Below are positions 36,099 to 49,270 of a DNA stretch of 64,000 nucleotides, piece by piece; position 1 is the first letter of the stretch; the number at the start of each line of letters is the position of its first letter. The notes under the pieces were generated by a model. The model saw only the letters and a program-made list of their open reading frames with translations. It was not told the origin of the DNA and did no database searches. This stretch comes from Typhlomys cinereus. Lineage: Eukaryota > Chordata > Mammalia > Rodentia > Platacanthomyidae. Position numbers and translations under genes: made by a program. Location: positions 1,216,125 to 1,280,124 of the forward strand of contig JALPQD010000142.1 in assembly GCA_023101885.1 (NCBI GenBank), in the 5' to 3' direction.

Positions 36099-36766
36099 TT
36101 TTTTTTTTTTAAATGGTATATTTCTCCCATTTGGATTTTTTTTCACAGATGTGCCCAAAGAAAAGAGCTATACATTTTGCTACCTTTTTCACTTATTACT
36201 TTACTTTGTTTTTGCTGTAGGCCTTTTCCTTCTATGGTTACCAAGAATCTTGCCTCAAACTGTTTCTAACAGTATATTTTAAGCTGATAACAATGGAGCT
36301 TCAATCACCTACAGAAATTACACATTTTTACTACCCTCTTTGCAATGCTGCTCCACAGTTATGTCCAATAATAAATTGTTTGTGGTTATATTTATTCTCA
36401 ATATACTTGCTTTTTGATTTTTATATTGGTAAAGGTGTACTTTCATATACTTTATGTTACTCTTCATTATTTATTTCAAGTTTATCACTGTTGGTAACTC
36501 CCTTAGGTTTTCTTTTTTTATGAGGAAAGACTTATTTCTTCTTCTTTTGTGAAGGACAATTTTTTTACGTATATTATTTTAGACATCCAATGTTTTCTTA
36601 CTATATTTAAATATACTGTAAAATATTCAATCAATTTTCATAATTTACTTAAAATCACTATTTGTGTAGAATCTTTCAAGTATACTTTAATTAGAAGTTT
36701 TTTGAAGCTAATGAATTTAGATATTTTTCTCTCCAGATTTGCATGGTTTTCTTTTACTATTTAAGT

Positions 36767-36769
<3 letters not shown>

Positions 36770-36802
<33 letters not shown>
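36770..36802. repeat. (CT)n microsatellite
   Basis: Within the old L1 remnant; its partner is at 40806-40837 in duplication copy 2. Confidence 0.95.
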
Positions 36803-36805
<3 letters not shown>

Positions 36806-38474
36806 CCTTCCCCTTTCTAAAACTCCTCTACTGCATATATTAATTCTTTTTATGGAATCCTATATATCCTGAGCAGATCCTGGCTTTTCTTTCTTTGTGT
36901 TCCTTTGCCTATCTAAAATAACTATCTAAAATAGCATGTTTTGAATCAGTGAATTGTTCCACTTTCCCTTCTGTTTTTGAAGCTCTATGAGATTTTTTAT
37001 TTCAAACATTCTATTCTTTAGTTCTAGGATTTGAGATTTGCTTTGATTTGTTTGTTGTTTTCTATCTTGTCTGTGACTTGCTGCTTTAGTTGCTTGTTTC
37101 ACTAAAGCTTTTTTAAGCTTATTCTTATCTTTAAACAAAATCTTTAAACAGATTGCTTTGACTTCCTTGTAAATCTCCATTTTGTAAATCTCTATTTCTT
37201 CAGACAGTTTACATGACATTTATTAGCTCTGTCAGGTATTATCATATTTTTCTTATTCTTCCTGATCCTTGTATCCTCATGTTGGTAGGACCTTCTACTA
37301 AGATCATGGGTAGGTGGGCAGAGAGCCTGTGAGTCTCATTGGTTGGGTGGGTTTTGTGGTAGTAAGAAGCTGCATTTTCTCCCTAATTCCAGTCACAGTA
37401 TCACAGTGATTTATCCATAAGGCAAGCCAATAATCAACTTCAGAATATTTTTCCTCTAACGCATCTCCTGGCACAGGTCTGAACTGGTTCTGAATAAGTT
37501 GTTTCCACTGAGCTCCATTCTCTCCAGTCTGCATGATTTTACAGTGATGTTTTCCTGGAGAGAATTCAATTTGAATTTCCCTTAATAACCCATGACTGGC
37601 TCTTCTTGGCTATCATCGCTTGGAACTTCTCCAAGCATACAGGTGCCAAACGTCAAGTTAAATCACTGAACACTGGAAGGAACATGTGTTCTTTCGAAGG
37701 GAGGTGGGGTTCTTGAAGGACCCTTGATGCTTTGATCATGGTTGGCTACAGGCAGAAGTCACACATTTGAAGTGGAAAGACGGAGTACTACTACCAGGAA
37801 CCCTGACACCCACAGCAGATGTCTTCTTCTATATTTTACAGAAATGCACTTCAGTTGTATTCTGACTCTCAATACTAGATGCTTATCTTCGGGATTGTAA
37901 CCTGTGGGCTAGTGACCCTGCTGTGATTGTGAATTACGTGGTCATCTGTTTTGCTCTTCATCATCCTTGTTTAATACAATGTGGTGTTCGCAAGTATTTC
38001 TGAGGCCTTATACTGCAACAAGGAGCTGTGCTTTTGGTCAGATAATCTACTGGCACTTGCCTTTACCTCTGAGAAAGGTTTCTTTCTTTTCTCACCCAAA
38101 GACAGGTATGGGGCGTAAGTGGCAGGCCTCAGGTAGGAGCCTAAGAGTCATGAAGAGGACGGATGGGCTTTCTGACTTGAGAGAGTTCCAGTACCACCGC
38201 AAAATTGTCACAAGACTCAGCAGGGCACATGATGGCTGCAGAAGCTGAGGTATTTGCTCCTTTCTATAGTTCTTTCTTCATTTTCTCCTAGGGCATTCTG
38301 AAAGATTAGCCTCGTCAGCCACATTGAGGGATTCCCAGTGTCTGCCCTCCTAGGCTGGAATTAAGGTCGTCCCCCATACTTACCTAGCAATTTATGTGGG
38401 TTTTGGTGTGAGAACTTTGGTTCCTTTGCCTTTGTGGCAAAGGTTGAGAATACTCCCAGCCCTTGATTTTAATT

Positions 38475-39876
38475 CTTTTGAGTATACATTCAGAAGTAAG
38501 TTCCTGGATTTTAGGGTACTTCTGTTATTTTGAACATCCTCTATACTGTTCCATTAAGATTGTACTGTTGATACTCCTACCTGTGGTACATACACAAAAG
38601 TCTCCTTTCTCTACCTACTCATAACTGACACACACAGGCACACAGTCTGCGTCCAACAGGTTTGAGACAATATTTCATTATATTATAGTTTCAATCTATT
38701 CTTTTTGATTAATTAAGGTGAGCACTTTTTCATGTAACTGTTAGAAACTTCTGTGTCTTCTTTGAATAACAGAATATAGGGCTTTCTAATTTTGTGATAT
38801 TTATTATTTTGTTATTAAGTTGCCTGAGTTCTTATTTTATTTTGGACTGCAATCACCCTTTATCAATTCACAGCTATTTTCTCACATTATGCATACCTTC
38901 ACTTCATTGTTGCTTTGCTTGCTGGGCTGAAGCTTTTTAATCTGATGAAATCCTAGAGAATTTTTGCTTTTGGTGTCATAGCAAAACACTATGAAGTATT
39001 TTCCCCATTTTTATCCTTAAAGATTTTTCAACAAAAAGGTCTTATATTTAGTGCTGTATACATTTGGTTGTTTGTGTGGGTGAAAGATAGGGGTCTGATT
39101 TACCCTTCTCCATTTGGATATCTGTTTTGTTTCTCTTTTCTGCTGTTTTTGTATCTCACATTTCCTTTATTTCTGATCTACTATTCTTATTTTCCTCTAA
39201 CTTTGAGTACTTTGTTCTTTTATTTTAAGTCTGATATACACTTAGGAATTTTGTTGAGATTCTCCCTTCCTTTTTATTTCTTTTATTCCTTTTTCCTTTC
39301 CCTTTTCTCATTTGCCTTTCCTTTTTCTTTCCCATTCCTTTTTCCTTTCTTTTCCGTTCTTTTCCTTTTTCAGATTTTATTTTCCATTTCCTTCCTTTGA
39401 CTTTATTCCCTTTCTTCCTTTGTCTTTTATCCCTCCCTCCCTTTCTTCCTCCCTCCCTTCCTAATCTCTTCCTTTTTAAAAAAAAAAATTGAGATGGGTT
39501 CTCACTGGGTAGTTCTGGCTGGCCTCAAACTCACTCCTTTCCTTTCAGTTTCCCTACTGCTGGATTAGAGGTATATATTACCACATCTAGCTACTTCTAG
39601 ATTTTTGATAATCATTTATAGAATATCTATTTATACTGTTTCTTGTTCAACCTATGTGTGTCCTTAAATATAAGTTACTTGCCTACAAATATAATTTAAT
39701 CTTTTTAAAAAATACATTTAGCCATTTCAGTTGATGAGTTTAATCCATTTATTTCAGGTAATTATTGGTAGCGAGATCTTGCTTGTAATTTGTTGACTTT
39801 TTGTGTATTTTGTACTACTTTTATTTCTCTTCCTGGTTTGAGGATTTTTTTTTATTTATTCAATTAGCATGCGTGC

Positions 39877-39919
<43 letters not shown>

Positions 39920-40802
39920 ACCACCGGTGAATGTGGGAACCACCATGGCTGCCTCCACCTCCTCCTTGTTTACTCTGCCCCCCCCCCCCCCCCCCCCTTT
40001 ACAGGCTCCGCCCTACCAGGACCAGAACGCAGGCCACCCCTCTTCAGTCAGGGTCTATGGGTGGGGTCTCAGATCTGAACTCAGGCTCTTTGCCTGCAAG
40101 GCGAGGCTTAACTCCTGAGCCGCCTCTCCAGCCCAGGATTTTTTTTTTTTAAATGGTATATTTCTCCATTTGGATTTTTTTTCACAGATGTGCCCAAAGA
40201 AAAGAGCTATACATTTTGCTACCTTTTTCACTTATTACTTTACTTGTTTTTGCTGTAGGCCTTTTCCTTCTATGGTTACCAAGAATCTTGCCTCAAACTG
40301 TTTCTAACAGTATATTTTAAGCTGATAACAATGGAGCTTCAATCACCTACAGAAATTACACATTTTTACTACCCTCTTTGCAATGCTGCTCCACAGTTAT
40401 GTCCAATAATAAATTGTTTGTGGTTATATTTATTCTCAATATACTTGCTTTTTGATTTTTATATTGGTAAAGGTGTACTTTCATATACTTTATGTTACTC
40501 TTCATTATTTATTTCAAGTTTATCACTGTTGGTAACTCCCTTAGGTTTTCTTTTTTTATGAGGAAAGACTTATTTCTTCTTCTTTTGTGAAGGACAATTT
40601 TTTTACGTATATTATTTTAGACATCCAATGTTTTCTTACTATATTTAAATATACTGTAAAATATTCAATCAATTTTCATAATTTACTTAAAATCACTATT
40701 GTGTAGAATCTTTCAAGTATACTTTAATTAGAAGTTTTTTGAAGCTAATGAATTTAGATATTTTTCTCTCCAGATTTGCATGGTTTCTTTTACTATTTAA
40801 GT

Positions 40803-40839
<37 letters not shown>

Positions 40840-41385
40840 CCTTCCCCTTTCTAAAACTCCTCTACTGCATATATTAATTCTTTTTATGGAATCCTATATA
40901 TCCTGAGCAGATCCTGGCTTTTCTTTCTTTGTGTTCCTTTGCCTATCTAAAATAACTATCTAAAATAGCATGTTTTGAATCAGTGAATTGTTCCACTTTC
41001 CCTTCTGTTTTTGAAGCTCTATGAGATTTTTTATTTCAAACATTCTATTCTTTAGTTCTAGGATTTGAGATTTGCTTTGATTTGTTTGTTGTTTTCTATC
41101 TTGTCTGTGACTTGCTGCTTTAGTTGCTTGTTTCACTAAAGCTTTTTTAAGCTTATTCTTATCTTTAAACAAAATCTTTAAACAGATTGCTTTGACTTCC
41201 TTGTAAATCTCCATTTTGTAAATCTCTATTTCTTCAGACAGTTTACATGACATTTATTAGCTCTGTCAGGTATTATCATATTTTTCTTATTCTTCCTGAT
41301 CCTTGTATCCTCATGTTGGTAGGACCTTCTACTAAGATCATGGGTAGGTGGGCAGAGAGCCTGTGAGTCTCATTGGTTGGGTGGG
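38475..41385 (-). mobile_element. Old antisense LINE-1 remnant (duplication copy 2)
   Basis: The partner of 34360-37350. The 97-codon coiled-coil frame at 41253-40960 is identical to that at 37219-36926. Confidence 0.6.
39848..40134 (-). mobile_element. tRNA-derived SINE, duplicate copy
   Basis: The partner of 35776-36098. The GT tract is shorter (39879-39916), the C run is 20 bases (39978-39997), and single bases are missing. Confidence 0.85.
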
Positions 41386-41388
41386 TTT

Positions 41389-43569
41389 GCTATGAGTGCT
41401 CAATGGCGGAAGAGGCTGGCCAGCAGGGATCTGTGGCTCAGTGGGGCTAATATGGATCCTGTGGGACCTTGTTGGGGTCTGCAGTTAGACAGAGCCTGAT
41501 ACTTAAGTTATTTGACTCCTCAGAGTCTTTGATCTGGTGCCGTGTAAATGTATTAAGGTAGGTGTACAAGGAAAATGGCTCAGATTAGAGTAGACACTAC
41601 TTCCACTTCAGTACTGATGACGATATTCCAAACACAGGGAAACTGTAATTTCACATCTGTTAGAAGCACAGATTTCAGATATTCGTTAATTCATTTAGTG
41701 GGAAAACAGCATTGTTTACACATTCCAGAAACAATGGAAAGCTTTCCTTCTCCCAAGAGCCTGGTGTGGCTTACTGTGAGGTTTCTACAAGTGTCGGAGG
41801 TGCAAGCCTGGCTTTCCTTTGGCGTGGTTGTGGTTTTTGGGGCTCTGCTTCTGCCTTGTGAGTCCCTATTAGGTTGATGGATGGGTGCATGGATATATGC
41901 CCCCTGTTAGATCATAAACTTCCTCAGGTTCTAGTTCTGTTGACATTCAACTTGCCTCACATTAGGAATGCCCATACTCCTCCACCATCTGTCCTAAAAG
42001 AGAAATCTTTAACTTTTGATTTAGATTGAGTTTCTTCTGTCTCAATCCTGGGTTGCATTCATTCTTAAATCCATTTCACTGAAATTTTCTTTGTAAAAAA
42101 TATTTTAAAATTATACTTGTGATGAGACAGAGACTTTTATATGTCCCCATGAATACTATACCTATTTAGGGCAATTACATTGAAAATTAAATTTATAAAG
42201 CAAAGCCATCAAAATGTATAGAGATTTCTCCAGTTAAACCAGCTTAAACAGAAGACATCCTGGTTCATCAATGTTTTCACAGCTAGCAGCCTATAAGTAA
42301 AAAGGCAATTTAAATTAAATAAGATTAAGATTTCCCTTTGTTTTCTAAGTGGCAGGAGTGATGCTTCAGAGTACTAAATAGCAAAATGATGTCAAGCAAA
42401 TCCCCTTCAGTTGAGTGACTTGAGTACTATTCATCTTCATTATGGATATCATGAAGAATAGGAAGGCTTCGAAAAAAGACTGTGTGCCCTGCCTTAGGCC
42501 TTAATCACCAATCAACAACTAAAAGGAGAGGACATCTCAATAAGGACACTGAAAATCTAGGTGTTGAGCCAGTGGGAAGAATGAACACATACATGACTGT
42601 AATAGAAAGTCTGCTTTCATTCCTTATGGTATGTTCTTCCACTGTATACCACTGCTCTCAGTGTAGTATCACAAATTTGTCTCATGCAAGATTTGGCTTT
42701 GGTGAAGTGATTCATTTAGTTCTGTTTATCTCCAGGGCAGTAATGTGAGATGATGACTGAAGGTTATTAATATGTAAGAAGTCCTTCTTAGTGGACTGTG
42801 GGTTAAAAGGAAAACCTGTGGTTTCTCTCAGAGTAGCACTTGGAGACCAAGCCCCACTGCTGGAAGAAACAATATTCCATTTCTTCTTATTAAGCAGGGA
42901 CACGTGAACATTCTGATCCTACCTGTGCCACAAATGTGATCACAAAGGGAGGCCTGCTACTACGGAAACCTACATGATGGCCTTTGTGGTCAGCTCCTTG
43001 CTACTCAAATGTTTAGAAAGCTACATACAATAAAGGGCCAATCAACTTTAAGCACACAGTTTCTACACGAGACCACTGAGTATTAACTTTAATGAATGCC
43101 TTGAACATCACAATCTGAGGCAGCATTGTTTTTGTCCACTTTTGTTATTAGATTAGCACTGAGATTACAAAGCAAGCATCAATTCAAGATTGGCTTCCAT
43201 GATTTGTCTTCTGAAAAAAAAACTAGTTAGTTGGTTTAAAGATCATACTTTGAAATCAACTATTAGAAGCAAACTAAGAAGGATCATTGTCAGTTACATT
43301 TCAAGAGCTTGAGCTCACTAGGATTCTTCTATTGGGTACCATTCTCAAAGGAAAATGTAGACATTGAAAAATGTTTGGAATACAACTTTGTCTTCCATAT
43401 GTGGCTATGTGAAAAAAAGGATTCATTTTGTCAAGTCTAGGCAATATCTCTATTAATATAATAGGTAGTTGAAAACTGATTTTTTTTACCATTTAGTATT
43501 TTTTATGCTTTAACTGTAAGGTTTTATTACACACACCATAAATGACCAATTTCTAAAGTTTATTCTCTA
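41389..43569. other. Intronic sequence, nothing recognised
   Basis: No splice-framed exon on either strand and no clear repeat. ORFs up to 100 codons (41575-41877) show no domain. Confidence 0.4.
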
Positions 43570-44500
43570 ATAAATTTTTTCCATTATTTATTTTTTATTT
43601 TTTTATTTTTCTACTTTTACAAGCTTATTGTGTATTCATCCCAGTTTCCTTCTCCACCCTTCCCTTCCATCCTCCTTTCTTCCCTTCACCATTCTTTTCC
43701 ACTCTCTCCCACACCTCTGCCTGTGTGCTTCTATGGACCCCAGTGTTCACTCTGACCTGTCTACTTTTGTGGGTGCTCAGGCCTCTGTGGTATATCAAAT
43801 TATCTTTCTTCAGGTTGCACCAGTGATATGTGCATTTCCCTTCACTAAAGGTTTCCACTGTAAGTGCCCATTCTATGAGTATAACAGCTACCAACAGAGC
43901 TTTGATATACTGTCTTCCTACCTATAGGTTTATTGGCTGTCTTCCTTATTTATTTTTTTCCTTCCGTTTTTTTATAGGTTCTTGTTCTAGTTTATAGTAA
44001 CAGGGATCTGTACCATTCTGAAAAGCAGGTCGAATCCAATCAGAAAGCTGTTGGTTGTCTCCTTGATACAAATACCACTATTATACTGGTGGGTCATCTA
44101 TTGCCATTGTGATTCACATTGTAACTTACAGACCTCATACCATTGATGGGGCTCGTGATTATTTCTCTTCTCCAGTAGCTTCTACAGTATTCCTTGGTAC
44201 TGTGTAAGCTATCCAGCAAGGAGATAGTCCTCAGACCAGTTTCAGCTGATATATTTTGTCCATGTTCTGTGATCCATTTGTGTTTCATCTTCAACAACAG
44301 AGTCTTACTGACAGGTTTTGGAGAGTAACCAAGAGCAATGTCAAAAGCCTTTAATGTTTGGGGGCCTTTAAGACCTCTTTGACCAATATTTTATCAGGAA
44401 GTGCCATGTTCATGTTATTCTTAGTATAATTTTGTCCCTGGGTTTTAAGTAGATCAGTTCAAGGCTGCTTCCCTCTGTTTTCTTCACTCTATGCTCCTCT
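43570..44500 (-). mobile_element. Old LINE-1 3'UTR/3' end, antisense
   Basis: The plus strand starts with T-rich sequence and ttacaagcttattgtgtatt, then a pyrimidine tract, then cttctatggaccccagtgtt and gcctctgtggtatatcaaat. The same order occurs at 60180-60790 and in 1-500. It is an older 3'UTR lineage than that at 4056. Sequence from about 44060 may be ORF2 end. Confidence 0.65.
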
Positions 44501-45084
44501 GCATAGGGACTGCCCATTTTTGCTCCTTTTTTTAAAAGACTTTTTATTAATAAGATAAAATCTTTTATTAATAATCTAATAAAAAATGAAAATTACTCAA
44601 GTAGAAAATTGATAAATTTAAACAGAAGTTCATGGAAAAGAGGATATAGCCAATAAATTTTGGAAAAACATGATTTATTTTGGTAGCAAATTAAATAATA
44701 ATAATCTGGTTGGCAGTATTTTAATGTTGGTGAAGGAAAATGAGTTTCTTCATAGTATATTGATGAGCCTGAATATAACTTTTATCTATTAAGTAAAACT
44801 GACATTCTTATATTGAAATAACATGACTATTGACCTGGAAATTTCACTATGAATTGTACTTGATTGGGAAAGAAAGATATTATTAGTTCCTTTGGGTTAC
44901 TTTCCACAATCTTTGGGTTTTAAGTTCCTCTGTTCCTCTTATCTCCCATGTTCCTCCTATCTCCCATCCCCTCACTCATTCCCATTTATTCCCTCCCTCC
45001 CTCTTGTCCTGGTATCCTAAATCTCCCATGACTTAGTATTTTTAAGAAGCATACACAGCCAAAATCTTAACTAGATTAGCAACA

Positions 45085-45355
45085 ACAACAACAACAAACT
45101 ACTTGGGTGACTGGGAAAATGACTTAACATTTTGTCTCACAAACAAAATGATCTGAATTTGGATCCCCATATCACACATAAAAATGACAGAGAGAAATGC
45201 CAGCAGCCTGGAATTCTAGCCCTGGAAAGCAGAGTCTGGGAAACCCCAGAGTAAAGCAAAGCAATGAAGAGGTAGAATAAACTAGGTTGATTGCCGATGT
45301 TTCCCTTGGGCTTCTATAGGCATACACATTGAAATACCTTTTTGCATATATGCGT

Positions 45356-45400
<45 letters not shown>
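45085..45400 (+). mobile_element. Old tRNA-derived SINE with (CA)n
   Basis: ctgggaaaatgacttaacat as a diverged head, gatctgaatttggatcccca as B-box region, a body with gcagcctggaattctagcc, and a CA run at 45356-45400. Confidence 0.6.
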
Positions 45401-45401
<1 letters not shown>

Positions 45402-45844
45402 CTCTGAAGGTAATGGGGAAAGCATATTGACAGTACAACAGCATCTTCAACCTCCCTGATGTCTATGAAGATGCTGTTTGCAGTGGCATATTGTGTTTGA
45501 AAAATCCTACCTAGTACCAGGTTTTCTGTGTGTGTGTGTATAGCTAGGGCAATGGCCTCTTGCCTCTTTCCTGTTTTGCTTAGAAACTACCATTTGAGAG
45601 CAGAATGCTCATTGTGGACAAAGAAACAAAATGAGAGGCTTTTATTTCCATGTTCATCTAGGAAGAACAATCAGTATGTTTTGAAAAATAATATTTATCT
45701 AGTTTTCACTTGCTACTAAAGGTATAAAAATCTATCTTTGAGAAACTTTACTGGCTGCCATGTTGGAGAGGTGCATGCCCTCCCTACTCCATCCTGGGTC
45801 CCAATATCTGGACTCAAGTAGTTCCTGTTTCTGTTACTTCGACT

Positions 45845-45955
45845 GTTTGTTTGTTTTGAGAAGGTACACCCCAATGGTATGGAACTGATAATCCTCTGCC
45901 TCAGCCTCCCAAGTGCTGGAATTATAGCTATATGCACCATATAGCTGGCTTCAAA
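45845..45955 (-). mobile_element. B1 SINE fragment
   Basis: cctctgcctcagcctcccaagtgctggaatta is the antisense of the B1/Alu-type 7SL-derived body. Confidence 0.85.
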
Positions 45956-46589
45956 CTTTACAATGTGCATCATTCATTTTTTTGTGTGTTTGTGTTCCTG
46001 ATTTACTGAGCTCCTTCCAAATACTAGGACCAAACACTGCCCCAGTCTGTGGGGTTAATGTGGAGAATTTCATAGCTCTTGTCCCTGAAGTCATATTATA
46101 GTTCAGTAGTGGTGAGGAGCTGTGTGTGGGTGGATCAAAGCAGCACCTTTGGGAGATGCTATATGAGAGCATCTAATAGTGAGTCACAGTGCCAGAAAAG
46201 GTTCTTTGGAGGAAATTACACCTGATCTGAGACTCAAAGGCAACTTGAGAATGGCGACAAGGCCCAGAAGGAAATTGTTCAGGTAGAATGATGAACACAA
46301 ATCTCAGAGGTGAGTTTCTGGAACTACACAAACAAATAAACAAACAAGCAAAACAAAGCTGATTATAGAGGGTTCTGATGAAAAGGCAGAACTTAACAGA
46401 ATCCTATGTGCTGCCAGTCACATGATCACGAAGCATTCTAGCATGGACTTTTCTATGGTATGAGATCATACTGTTATAGTCTTCCCTGTTAGCCTCTCTT
46501 TTAACCTGTGTTGGTTATTGATACCTTCGGTTTTCCACCTTTAGCCAAAACAATGCAATCAGAAAAGAAGATAAATAATAAGCAAAATG

Positions 46590-46720
46590 AGGAATATGTG
46601 AGTGCAGGTGATATCTATGTCAGTAAAGTCCTTGCCTTTCAAGTATGGAAAGCTGAGTTTAATCCCTCAGAGCCCATGTTCAAAACAAAGCAATGCCTTG
46701 GAATCCAAATGCTGAGGAAT
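46590..46720 (+). mobile_element. Old tRNA-derived SINE fragment
   Basis: gatatctatgtcagtaaagtcc, then gctgagtttaatccctcag as a B-box-like segment, then catgttcaaaac. It lies inside the 157-codon ORF at 46508-46981, which is therefore not taken as a gene. Confidence 0.45.
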
Positions 46721-46984
46721 TGGAACCAAACAGATCTCTGGGACTTCCTGGCCAGTCAACCTATTCTATATACTGAGTTTTCTGCCAATGAGCAACCCTG
46801 CCTCAAAAAAGAAAGCTGGTGCCCAATGAACAACAGCAGAGTTTCTCCTATGGTCTGTGGATTCACGTGCACACCATTTGAGAGTAGATCACCCATTGTC
46901 TGCACCTACAGTCACACCAATGTGCATACATACGTGCAGTATGTGGTATATCTATACCATAATAGCTCCAAAAAGGAATGAAGT

Positions 46985-47320
46985 ACTCGTATAAGCTACA
47001 AGATGAATACACTTTGGAAACATCTTAAGTGAAAGAGGTCAGTCATAAAAGGTACATTGCCTATACCCTGTTTAATGTCAAGAATAGGCAAAACTGCATA
47101 GAATGAAAGTTAATTGGTCATTCTCAGAGGCCAGGGGGAACAGGAAATAGGGCACAGTTGTCTACAGAATTCTTCTGGGTTGATAAAAATGTTCTGGGGT
47201 TAGAAGCAATGCTTGTATAATTTTATGAATATACTCAATGCCACAAGCACGTGAGTGCTAAAGGGTGAATTCCATGCCATGTAAATTAGTGATATAAAAT
47301 AAAGATAGTATATCATTATA
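46985..47320 (+). mobile_element. Ancient LINE-1 3' end fragment
   Basis: aaacatcttaagtgaaagaggtc, then a short 3'UTR with gttgataaaaatgttctgg, aatgcttgtataattttatgaatat and actcaatgcca, in the order of ancient L1 3' ends. Confidence 0.65.
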
Positions 47321-48780
47321 GATAAAACAAATTAGAAAATATATCGATAAGTTTGATAGCAGAAAATCAAGTGCATTGCTATCCTCCAATTATTGCTTTC
47401 TTTGTGATATGAAATGATCCAAATGTGAGAAGGATGGGTAGGTGTGCAGCAGGCATTAGCTCTTTGTTTTGTTTTCTTAGAGGAAAATAGTTTAATATTC
47501 ATCCCTCAACATCTAATTTCAGCAATTATCAATGTTAGTTTACATGCTCACCTCATTTATTTATTTTTCTGCTTAACAAATGCTTCGAGCTTTACCTTCT
47601 GCTACAGATCAGTATATAGGAGTGACTGGAATAGGCATCACCTCACCCTTAGAACTTTGCTATCTGAAAGTAGAACCAGATATTTAAGGCATAATTCCAG
47701 ATCGAGAAACACAGACTTAAGACTGAGTAGGAGATAAAGGAAGGCCTTTTTTGGAGGGAAGACTTGATATTAAGTAAAGATGCGAGAGTGAGTGGTTGCT
47801 AAGTAGGTTAGGGTAGGATCACAAACAGAGTGACAAGTGAGCAGGAAGAGAAGTGTACAGCAGGCATAGTAGACAGGGATCACTGGAGTCAAGGAGCCAG
47901 TAAGAGATGCAGGAATGAGAAGGAAGAGATTTATTAAGAGTCCTTGGCTCACTGATTATAGAGGCTGAGTGCCGCGCTCCTATCCAACTAATCTGGTAGA
48001 ATATGTCTCAGTTTGGAAAAGGTGGATTCAAAGTAACATGTTTTGGGATAAGGACATGGCTTTATTTTAGAGAAATAAGGAAAAAAAAGGGAATTGTCAG
48101 GTCTTGGTGTTTCTTCCCAGTTCAGGCCTAAAGCCTGTTCCCTGGGAAGGTCACAGTAACCCCATGGGCAAGTGCTAGGAATTTCTTGGTATGCCGCAAT
48201 AAAGCCCATGGACAGGTGCTAAGCATTCTTACCTAGGTTTTGTTTGGGATAATTCAAGTTTTGCCTCTGGCAGGAAGAATCCTTCTGGAATTTAGGAGTG
48301 CCCTTTCTTAGGGTTTTTTGGAACTAGCTTCCTGCTCTCTGTTCTAGAGAAGAAGCCTGCTTTTTAAGTTTCAGTCAAATACTAAATAGAAATTTCATGT
48401 CTAGTCATTTACAATAAGTAGACTTGTTAATCAGAATGTGTGCACTGATTTTAAGGAAATTAGAGAATAACTTCTAGAGTCTTAAAACATAGGTGGGTAA
48501 AATTCCCACCTACGTACTAACTCAGAAATTCCAGAAGTACAAGACTATGCTCTCAGTCCACTGGAACCTTAAAAGAAACTGTGATACCCTCTTACCCTGG
48601 CTGAAGGCCAAGGAAGAGACCATCATGCCAGAAAGTCTAGATGCCAAGACTGCCCCTGGAGATGGTATTTGCAATCCAAACTGGGAGAATCCATGTCAGA
48701 AGCAAAGGGGGCCGTGTCTTTCCTACCCCAAACAGCACTCTTATGAGAAATCACAGAGATGGACCATCTGAGTGCACTCC
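47321..48780. other. Intronic sequence, mostly unrecognised
   Basis: The part from about 48000 may belong to the retroviral element that follows (caataaagcccat near 48198), but I cannot show it. Confidence 0.35.
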
Positions 48781-49270
48781 CACCAATGATCGCCTCCGCC
48801 CCGAAAGAGACACCCTCGAAAGAGACACCCTCGGCATATGGGGCCTGACTGGACCCCAGGTTTGGAGTATGCATGGTTCACAGATGGGTCATCTAAATGA
48901 TGGCAATACACTTCTGGAATTCCTCAAAGGAAGACATAAGCAACCTTACTATTAAAGGAATAGAAGGATGCTATTATAGAAGTTATTCTTTTAATAATTA
49001 TATTGCTTAAGTGTTTTTCTTCAGTGCATACCTCAGTGTTCCATCGACAGAACCAGCTATAGCTTATGGGCCTTGAGTATCCAAGTCAAGGCCCCCCCCT
49101 TAGAGATGTGGTTTAAGCTTGGATAGTAGAGACTACATGAGCTGCATACATCTTCCCAAGTTAGAACCTGCTGCCATGCCTGGTGCCTATGTCGACCTGC
49201 CTGACTGAGAGGATCGACCTGGAGAGGACAACAGCCAAAGCTCACGCTGGGACTTATGGAGTGTTTGGGA
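48781..49270 (+). pseudogene. Endogenous retrovirus internal remnant
   Basis: At about 48848-48895 one frame reads EYAWFTDGSS, which fits the first catalytic motif of a retroviral RNase H (a pol product). A stop follows at once and no long frame survives. A 15-base tandem duplication (cgaaagagacaccct, 48802-48816 and 48817-48831) lies just before. The rest up to the LTR has no frame I can name. The call rests on one short motif plus the LTR beside it. Confidence 0.4.

Larger units (their letters stand above)
34360..37350 (-). mobile_element. Old antisense LINE-1 remnant (in duplication copy 1)
   Basis: Runs on the minus strand from an ORF2-like 3' region (34360-34450 and 34800-35070, the segment for 'LFNLMK...' type sequence) to an ORF1-like coiled-coil stretch at 37219-36926. 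That stretch is a 97-codon open frame rich in Lys, Glu and Leu (EIEIYKMEIYKEVKAICLKI near its start). It is interrupted by a B1 and a tRNA-derived SINE. It is too decayed to code. Confidence 0.6.
33245..37354. repeat. Direct tandem duplication of about 4.1 kb, copy 1
   Basis: Repeated immediately downstream at 37358-41388 with only three bases between. Both copies hold the same unique sequence, old antisense L1, B1, SINE and CT repeat in the same order. Copy 1 keeps the longer homopolymers and the longer GT and C tracts. Confidence 0.98.
37358..41388. repeat. Direct tandem duplication of about 4.0 kb, copy 2
   Basis: 79 bases shorter than copy 1. About 75 of those are lost in the first 2.9 kb, mostly single bases (e.g. 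cataaaggc to cataaggc, taataaaaccc to taataaccc), while the last 1.1 kb differs by only about four bases. The junction is gggttt/tgt/ggtagtaag. Confidence 0.98.

Noticed and set aside
35731..36112. Cys-Val and Pro-rich ORFs
   Set aside because: They are products of the GT and poly(C) tracts of a SINE; the same holds for 39801-40152.
46508..46981. 157-codon plus-strand ORF
   Set aside because: It contains an old SINE and shows no domain; the openness is by chance.
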